Below, piece after piece: positions 6,688-10,284 of a DNA stretch of 10,284 nt (position 1 is the stretch's first letter; each line of letters starts with the position of its first letter). The stretch comes from Baffinella frigidus (lineage: Eukaryota > Cryptophyceae > Cryptomonadales > Baffinellaceae), in assembly GCA_026770585.1 (NCBI GenBank), contig MU646319.1:146578-156861 (forward strand). The letters are read 5' to 3'. The position numbers and the translations under genes are program-made. The notes under the pieces were generated by a model. That model was given only the letters and a program-made list of their open reading frames with translations. It was not told the DNA's origin and ran no database searches.

Positions 6688-7560
6688 ACCCTAAATCCTC
6701 AACCCTCAACCCTCAACCCTATACCCTATACCCTAAACCCCTAAACCCTTAACTCTCAACCCTAAACACTAAAACCTGAATCCTCAACACTAAAACCTAG
6801 AACCATAAGACCTTACCCCTCAACCCTACACCCGAAATCCTGAACCCTAAACCCTAAACCCTAAACCCTGAAATCTGAGCCCTAAACCAAACTACTTAAA
6901 CTCTCAACCCCAATTCCTTAACCCTGAACCCTAAACCCTGAACTCTGAACCCTGAATCCTGAACCCTAAACTTTAAACCCTAAACCCTAAACCCTAAATC
7001 CTAAACCCTAAACCCTAAACCCTAAACCCCAAACCCCAAACCATGAACCCCAAACCCTAAACCCTAAACCCTAAATCCTTAACCCTAAACCCTCAACCCT
7101 ATACCCTAAACCCTAAACCCTAAATCCTAAACTCTAAAACCTAAACTCTAAACCCTGGGGCCTAACCTCAAACCTTCACCCATAAACCATAAACCCTTAA
7201 CCCTGAGGCCCAAACCCTAAACCAGAAACCCTGAAGTGTAAAGCCTGAAGCCTAAAGCCTACACCTTACATGCTAAAACTTGAAACCTCAACCCCAAACA
7301 CCAAACCCTAAGCCCTAACCCTTAACCCTCAACCCTAAAGCCTCAACCCTAAAGCCCAAACCCTAGTCCCTCATCCCCAAACTCTGAACCCTAAAACCTG
7401 AAGCCTGAAGCCTAAAGCCTAAAGCCTAAAGCCTAAAACCTAAACCCTGAACCCTGAACCATAAACCATGAACCGTCAACCGTCAACCGTCAACCGTCAA
7501 CCGTCAACCGTCAACCGTCAACCGTCAACCGTCAACCGTCAACCGTCAACCGTCAACCCT
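5478..7560. repeat. Degenerate telomere-like heptamer array (CCCTAAA type)
   Basis: Over 2 kb of heptamers centred on CCCTAAA, the C-rich strand of the plant/alga telomere repeat TTTAGGG. Variants include CCCTGAA, CACTAAA, CCCTCAA, CCCTATA, CGCTGAA and GCCTAAA. Variants occur in runs: (ACACTAA)n near 5530-5570, (CCCTCAA)n near 6655-6720, (GCCTAAA)n near 7410-7436. Perfect CCCTAAA runs are short, so this is an ageing interstitial or subtelomeric array rather than an active chromosome end. The only non-heptamer islands noticed are around 5630-5660 and 5820-5860, both carrying tcaag(c/a)atctcgagcttg. Confidence 0.95.
7473..7556. repeat. Twelve perfect CCGTCAA heptamers
   Basis: Exactly 12 head-to-tail copies of CCGTCAA (84 bp) close the array. 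This variant is rare elsewhere in the array but also occurs in the 39-bp direct repeats. Perfect homogeneity beside decayed neighbours indicates recent local expansion. Confidence 0.97.
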
Positions 7561-7580
7561 ATTCCACGTCTTATCTACAC

Positions 7581-7631
7581 CTCCTTGGAGACCAACTTGG
7601 GCTGGTCGGACGCGGCGAAGAATCCGCATCC
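7581..7631 (-). CDS. Possible 17-codon exon inside telomere-like sequence
   Basis: On the minus strand a telomeric TTTAG at 7636-7632 could act as a 3' splice site. It is followed by 17 codons, GCGFFAASDQPKLVSKE, and the donor GAG|GTGTAG, with phase 0 at both ends and codons ending mainly in G or C. The plus strand is also open here (LETNLGWSDAAKNPHP then stop) and its NLGWSD resembles NLAWSD in the frame at 7661-8018, so the strand is genuinely uncertain. No partner exon was found for either reading. Confidence 0.3.
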
Positions 7632-7660
7632 CTAAACCCTAAACCCTAAACCCTAAACCC
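7630..7660. repeat. Four perfect CCCTAAA units
   Basis: Four perfect CCCTAAA copies plus a trailing CCC sit between two coding-like islands, separated from the main array by about 70 bp of non-repeat sequence. Confidence 0.95.
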
Positions 7661-8018
7661 GGCGGGGGATCCCGACTTGTTCGGCGACGAAGCGGTGCAG
7701 AACCTCGCTTGGAGTGACTCAGACAATGGATCCGTGCGGCCTAACCAACCGCAATATGATGACGAGGCAGATAGCGAGACCGCGAGCAGGAGCCCGAGGA
7801 AGGGCGCTAAGAAGGGCGCTGAGAAGGGCGCTGAGAATGGTAAGGGGAAGGGCCCTCATAACGAAGAGAGCACCCTTCTCAGAAGGGCACTCTCACCCAA
7901 GGAGATCCCCCCGCATCCTCTGAGAAAGGTACTCTCGCCCAAAATAGTTGGGGTTTCCCTATGTTCTGAGAGGGGTATAAAGGGTGCTAAGGAGGCTGGG
8001 AAGGGCGCGCGGAAGTGA
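7661..8018 (+). pseudogene. Coding-like fragment, acidic then Lys/Gly/Ala-rich
   Basis: A plus frame open from just after TAA at 7647-7649 to TGA at 8016-8018. It has no in-frame ATG, so it could only be an internal or terminal exon, or a fragment. The first part is acidic (FGDEAVQNLAWSDSDNG, later YDDEADSE). A tandem 15-bp repeat follows that encodes KGAKKGAEKGAE, reminiscent of basic nuclear-protein tails. A strong donor-like ATG|GTAAGG lies at 7839/7840, so the coding part may end there. No good acceptor exists upstream except weak cag at about 7697-7699. The family is not recognised. Lying between telomere-like DNA and MITEs, it may be a captured gene piece. Confidence 0.35.
7866..7894. 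repeat. Hairpin
   Basis: GAGAGCACCCTTCT and AGAAGGGCACTCTC are near-perfect inverted repeats separated by one base, giving a 14-bp stem with two mismatches. Its purpose is unknown; a related ctctgagaaaggtactctc follows at about 7918-7936. Confidence 0.7.
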
Positions 8019-8033
8019 GATTAGCCCTTGCTA

Positions 8034-8134
8034 TCTCTCAAGTGGCGAGGGGGTCAAAGTTGACCCCCAGGAGGTCCTAGGCAGGTCCTAGGGCCCTACG
8101 GTAGGGCGTATGAGCCTACTCGCCACTTGAGGGA
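8034..8134. mobile_element. Family 3 MITE, copy B
   Basis: A 101-bp element starting TCTCTCAAGTGGCGAG and ending CTCGCCACTTGAGGGA, flanked by TA at 8032-8033 and 8135-8136. It has the same length and core (ggtcctaggcaggtcctagg, then ctacggtagggcgtatgagc) as copy A at 536-636. It is the better preserved copy. Confidence 0.88.
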
Positions 8135-8136
8135 TA

Positions 8137-8330
8137 AATAAGGACCGCACACTGATCGAGTTGGGCGCGGTCATTAAACTTCATAAAATCAAGGACCACA
8201 ACCAACCGCTTTGCCTGCGTGCCTCAATTTAAGGACCGCACACCATCCAGTTTTCGCAGGACCTTAGTTTTTTCGAGGACACGCACCAACCGCCTCAGAG
8301 ACGCGTGTCCTCACTCGTGAGAAACCCCTG
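8137..8330. mobile_element. Family 2 element, right part
   Basis: The body matches 4150-4318 (aaggaccgcacact, gcctgcgtgcc, ttttcgcaggacctta). The right end is gtgtcctcactcgtgagaaa then CCCCTG before TA at 8331-8332, the inverted counterpart of the left end at 4116. The left terminus is absent, replaced by the adjoining family 3 element. Together with 4116-4318 it defines the whole family. Confidence 0.65.
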
Positions 8331-8358
8331 TAGTTCTTCTGCTGCGGCAGTTTCACTA

Positions 8359-8474
8359 CAGGGGTGCCTCGCTCATAAGACAACGCCCCCCCCTGGGACC
8401 ACCACATGGCCCTAGGCATAGGCCTACTGTAGGGTCCTAGGGAAGGGCGTTTTCTTATGAGCGAGGTACCCCTG
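8359..8474. mobile_element. Family 1 MITE, copy 5
   Basis: A 116-bp copy with ends CAGGGGTGCC and GGTACCCCTG, flanked by TA at 8357-8358 and 8475-8476, and the usual CCTAGG/GTAGGG core. It lies nearly 7.3 kb from the other short copies, showing the family is dispersed. Confidence 0.88.
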
Positions 8475-8964
8475 TACTACTGGGTAACTTGCTTATGGAC
8501 CCAGGATAGTCAAGTGAGACGCCCGCCCCGGGCTCCTCAATTTGTAACGCGCCGATCTGAAGCCGAGGAAAAATGCTCGCCAGTGCATGCACCTTTTCTG
8601 CGTATTCATAATTTCTTCAGAAAAAATCTGGGAAGACCCGCTCCGCGTTTCTTATTTCTCCGCATAACCGCTACAGTACATCTACCCGTTCTACCCCCTT
8701 GCCCTTAGAGCCTAGATACCCACCGAGCAGGAGCAACAGAGGGGGCTCTGGCAGGCCAGCCAATGGCTCCACCGTCTGCCGAGGCGGGCCTATCCCCGGA
8801 TGGTCCTCACAGAGGAGGAGGGGCTTCAGCGGGGGCTCTCACTCGGTCTCTCTCTCTCTCCCTCACCCACCCTGTCTCACTCTCTCTCTCACACACACAC
8901 TCTCTCTCCATACATATAGCAGGAGCTCTGAGGCGGCAGGCATACATCGGGAGCGTCAGGAGCG
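8475..8964. other. Spacer with TC/CA microsatellite
   Basis: No supported gene. A TC-rich microsatellite with CA runs spans about 8845-8912. The motif GGGGGCTCT recurs at about 8740, 8832 and 8970, once in the last exon of the minus-strand gene. The region would include the 3' untranslated part of the gene whose stop is at 8965. Confidence 0.6.
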
Positions 8965-9012
8965 TTAGCGGGGGCTCTGGCGCTGGGCGGCCTGCTGGAA
9001 GCGGTAGTCCAC
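8965..9012 (-). CDS. Terminal exon (15 codons plus stop)
   Basis: The acceptor ccccaacccctgacccag contains a branch-like CTGAC and leads to VDYRFQQAAQRQSPR and TAA (8965-8967). The exon begins in phase 0, matching the GAG|GTGACC donor of the preceding exon. Confidence 0.65.
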   Translation of the reverse strand: MDYRFQQAAQRQSPR

Positions 9013-10266
9013 CTGGGTCAGGGGTTGGGGTTTAGGGTTTATGGTTTATGGTTTAGGGGTTCGTGTTTCGTGCTTAGGGTGCAGGGTGTAGGGTCTGAAG
9101 TGTTTAGGGTGTAGGGTGTAGGGTTTAGGGTTCAGGGCTGAGGGTTATGGGTCATGGGTCACCTCAGTCTTGAGAGTGAGGAGGCCGTCGAGGGTGAGCT
9201 CCCGCGCGAGGAGGAGCACCGCGTTCAGCACGTTCGCGCTCCCGGCACCCTGCCGAAGGAAATGGCTCAGGCATGGGAGAAATCCATAGGAGAAATCATA
9301 GGAGAAATTACTATGGCATAGGCAATTTTACTTATGAATCTCAACTAAACCTCCTAACAATCATGGGTGGGTAAGGTTTCGGCGGTACCTGCACTGCCGG
9401 GGCGCGCGGGGAGGGCTTGGGAGCCACGTTGATGCGGGGGGGGGAGGTGTGGCCATAGAAGAAATCCATAGGAGAAACCACAGGAGAAATCCATAGGAGA
9501 AACCATGGCAGAAATTACTGTGGCATAGGTAATTTTACGTATGAAGCCTAATCAAACCAACCCCCCTGGCAATCCTGGGTGGGAAAGGTACCTGGAAAGC
9601 CGGTGCGCGCGGGGAGGGGTCGGGCACGACGTTGATGCGACGGGAGGAGGAAGCTCGTAGATATCCCCCCCCTCCCCCCCCAATTTCACAGGTGAATTTT
9701 GACCCCAGCCATGAAATTCACATGTAAAATTTCGGGGGGGGCGATCTACGAACCCAAATTTACTGGGGCAGAGGTAGATTACCTGGACAGCCGGCGCGCG
9801 CGGGGAGGGGTCGGGCACGACGTTGATGCGCGGGGAGGAGGGGTGCCGCTGCTCAGGGGTTAGGGTTTAGGATTTGGGGTTAAGGGTTTAGGGTTTAGGG
9901 TTTGGGATATAGGGTTCAGGGGTTGGGGGTTGAGGTATTGGGTTTAGTGTTTGGTGTTGAGGGTTTGGTGTGTGTTTAGGGTTTTGGGTTTTGGGTTTAG
10001 TGTTCAGGGTTGAGTGTTTCGTATTTCGGGTGTAGGGTTCAGGGTTTGGGGGTGCCTGCGCGTACGGCTGCACGTTCACGGGCTGGAGGGGCGGCTTCAT
10101 CCCGGAGTTGATTCGTCAGGGTCGGGATAGGGTCTCGGGTCTAGGGTCTCGGGTCCAGGGTCTAGGGTCGAGGATCTCGTGTTCAGTGTTTCGTATTTCA
10201 AATGTAGGGTTCAGGGTTTGGGGGTGCCTGCGCGTAGGGCTGCACGTTCGCGGGCTGGAGGGGCGG
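8965..10266 (-). CDS. 3' end of an unrecognised multi-exon gene with telomere-like introns
   Basis: Minus-strand exons can be joined by splice signals in one constant frame: 10094-10056, 9848-9783, 9249-9163 and 9012-8965, with a second copy of the first exon at 10266-10228. All boundaries are phase 0. The encoded tail is Pro-rich (PPLQPVNVQPYAQ, then RHPSSPRINVVPDPSPRA), then a hydrophobic probable helix (NVLNAVLLLARELTLDGLL), then TLKTE joined to VDYRFQQAAQRQSPR and stop. Codons end mainly in G or C across every exon, in sharp contrast to the introns. No catalytic motif or signal is visible and the family is not recognised. The 5' part lies beyond the window. Decayed copies of the 66-nt exon at 9592-9639 and 9389-9436 make exact splicing uncertain. 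A partly decayed gene is the main alternative. Confidence 0.6.
9013..9162 (-). other. 150-nt intron made of telomere-like heptamers
   Basis: Read on the minus strand, the intron runs from GTGACCCATGACCCATAACC to CCTGACCCAG. Almost every base belongs to CCCTAAA-type heptamers, including the donor (GTGACCC) and the acceptor (TGACCCAG). Both flanking exons are in phase 0. Confidence 0.65.
9163..9249 (-). CDS. 87-nt internal exon
   Basis: The acceptor gccatttccttcggcag precedes 29 codons beginning GAGSANVLNAVLLL and ending LTLKTE, followed by the donor GAG|GTGACC. Every codon ends in G or C except GGT and two ACT. The hydrophobic-plus-charged pattern (LLLARELTLDGLLTL) suggests an amphipathic helix. 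This is the most convincing exon of the gene. Confidence 0.7.
9276..9517. repeat. GGAGAAATCCATA minisatellite blocks
   Basis: Two blocks (about 9276-9310 and 9457-9517) of a 12-13 bp repeat, GGAGAAA(T/C)C(C)ATA. Both are followed by the same diverged sequence (aattact.tggcatagg.aattttac.tatgaa). They belong to two copies of a roughly 200-bp unit that also holds the decayed exon. Confidence 0.85.
9389..9436 (-). pseudogene. Decayed copy of the RINV exon (copy nearest the 3' end)
   Basis: Sixteen codons, RINVAPKPSPRAPAVQ, end at an intact donor CAG|GTACCG. Upstream, GHTSPP replaces HPSSP and no in-frame AG acceptor can be found before a C9 run and minisatellite. It therefore keeps its 5' splice site but seems to have lost its 3' splice site. 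An in-frame ATG (MDFFYGHTSPP) lies just upstream. Confidence 0.5.
9592..9639 (-). pseudogene. Second copy of the RINV exon
   Basis: Sixteen codons, RINVVPDPSPRAPAFQ, end at the donor CAG|GTACCT. The only nearby acceptor (ctacgag, ending at 9654) would give a 62-nt exon and shift the frame, so inclusion would disrupt the protein. The sequence is still strongly coding-like. Confidence 0.5.
9654..9752. mobile_element. Hairpin element with C/G-run arms
   Basis: The left end ctcgtagat followed by long C runs is inverted at the right end as a G run followed by atctacgaa. Inside are AATTTCACAGGTGAATTTTG and CATGAAATTCACATGTAAAA, themselves partly palindromic. The whole lies within the 9640-9782 segment between two exon copies and nearly fills the gap, so it may be a small MITE or an intron-forming insertion. 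Confidence 0.55.
9783..9848 (-). CDS. 66-nt internal exon (best RINV copy)
   Basis: The acceptor ctaacccctgagcag leads to 22 codons, RHPSSPRINVVPDPSPRA followed by PAVQ, and the donor CAG|GTAATC. Both ends are in phase 0. Of the three copies only this one has both splice sites intact, so it is the probable functional exon. Confidence 0.6.
9849..10055 (-). other. 207-nt telomere-like intron, GC-AG type
   Basis: On the minus strand the candidate intron begins GCACCC after CAG and ends ctaacccctgagcag. The body is CCCTAAA-type heptamers throughout. A GC donor is a minor but known class; here it lacks the strong remaining consensus, so the 5' boundary is less certain than the 3' one. Confidence 0.45.
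10056..10094 (-). CDS. 39-nt exon, copy 1
   Basis: Thirteen codons, PPLQPVNVQPYAQ, end at CAG|GCACCC. The likely acceptor is the AG of gatgaag, 27 nt downstream of a CTGAC branch-like motif. Alternatively the in-frame ATG at 10098-10100 could be a start codon, giving MKPPLQP. An in-frame TGA lies just upstream. Confidence 0.45.
10228..10266 (-). CDS. 39-nt exon, copy 2
   Basis: A tandem duplicate of the 10056-10094 exon with two differences: one synonymous (CCG to CCC) and one changing Val to Ala (PPLQPANVQPYAQ). The same donor and acceptor contexts are kept. Confidence 0.45.
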
Positions 10267-10284
10267 CTTCATCCCGGAGTTGAT

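Larger units (their letters stand above)
10014..10284. repeat. Tandem repeat, 172-bp period
   Basis: Positions 10014-10112 recur at 10186-10284 with only a few differences, running off the window. Each unit contains one 39-nt exon copy and telomere-like sequence. The spacer at 10113-10185 is a variant run of GGGTCT(C/A) heptamers. Confidence 0.92.

Noticed and set aside
7473-7556. CRISPR-like regular repeat
   Set aside because: A 7-bp head-to-tail microsatellite with no spacers, in a eukaryotic context.
5478-7660. True chromosome end (active telomere)
   Set aside because: The repeats are highly degenerate, lie internally with genes on both sides, and never form a long perfect CCCTAAA run.
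9552-9818. 88-codon minus-strand frame around the RINV exon copies
   Set aside because: It crosses an apparent splice donor, a hairpin element and a frame shift between copies; the short in-phase exon is a better explanation.
9888-10100. 70-codon minus-strand frame ending in Asn/Pro/Thr repeats
   Set aside because: Only its first 15 codons are exon-like; the rest is translation of telomere-like heptamers that are better explained as an intron.

Overview
The window looks like nuclear DNA from a flagellated protist, most likely a photosynthetic alga. The reasons are GC-rich coding sequence with G/C-ending codons, GT-AG (and possibly GC-AG) spliceosomal introns, very long runs of plant/alga-type telomere-like heptamers (CCCTAAA/TTTAGGG and variants), many small fold-back transposons, and one protein resembling the cilium-associated ERICH2 family. 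Cryptophyte, dinoflagellate or green-lineage origin are all possible and the sequence does not decide. No bacterial operons, rRNA, tRNA or CRISPR were found.

Left part (1-1050): a cluster of short inverted-repeat elements (MITEs). Family 1 (about 111-119 bp, ends CAGGGGTACC, TA target sites) has four copies here and a fifth at 8359-8474. One copy sits inside the terminal repeat of an older copy. Family 3 (101 bp, ends TCCCTCAAGTGGCGAG) has copies at 536-636 and 8034-8134.

Middle left (1628-3335): the last exon of an unrecognised minus-strand gene (1628-1810, with a good 3' splice site), an AT-rich spacer, then the best gene in the window at 2550-3335 on the plus strand, an intronless 261-residue ERICH2-like protein.

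Centre (3554-5440): more MITEs, some adjoining one another, CT microsatellites, a 28-bp tandem repeat, and a roughly 580-bp segment bracketed by an exact 39-bp direct repeat. From 5439 to 7560 lies over 2 kb of degenerate CCCTAAA-type heptamers with locally homogenised variants, including 12 perfect CCGTCAA units. Short coding-like islands lie at its edges (4722-4778, 7581-7631, 7661-8018).

Right part (8034-10284): a MITE cluster, then the 3' end of a minus-strand gene rebuilt from splice signals: (39-nt exon, two copies) - (66-nt exon, plus two decayed copies) - 87-nt exon - 48-nt terminal exon with stop at 8965. All joins keep the same frame. Two introns (9013-9162 and 9849-10055) consist almost wholly of telomere-like heptamers, and their splice sites appear to be made from the repeat itself. 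This is the most unusual observation in the window.
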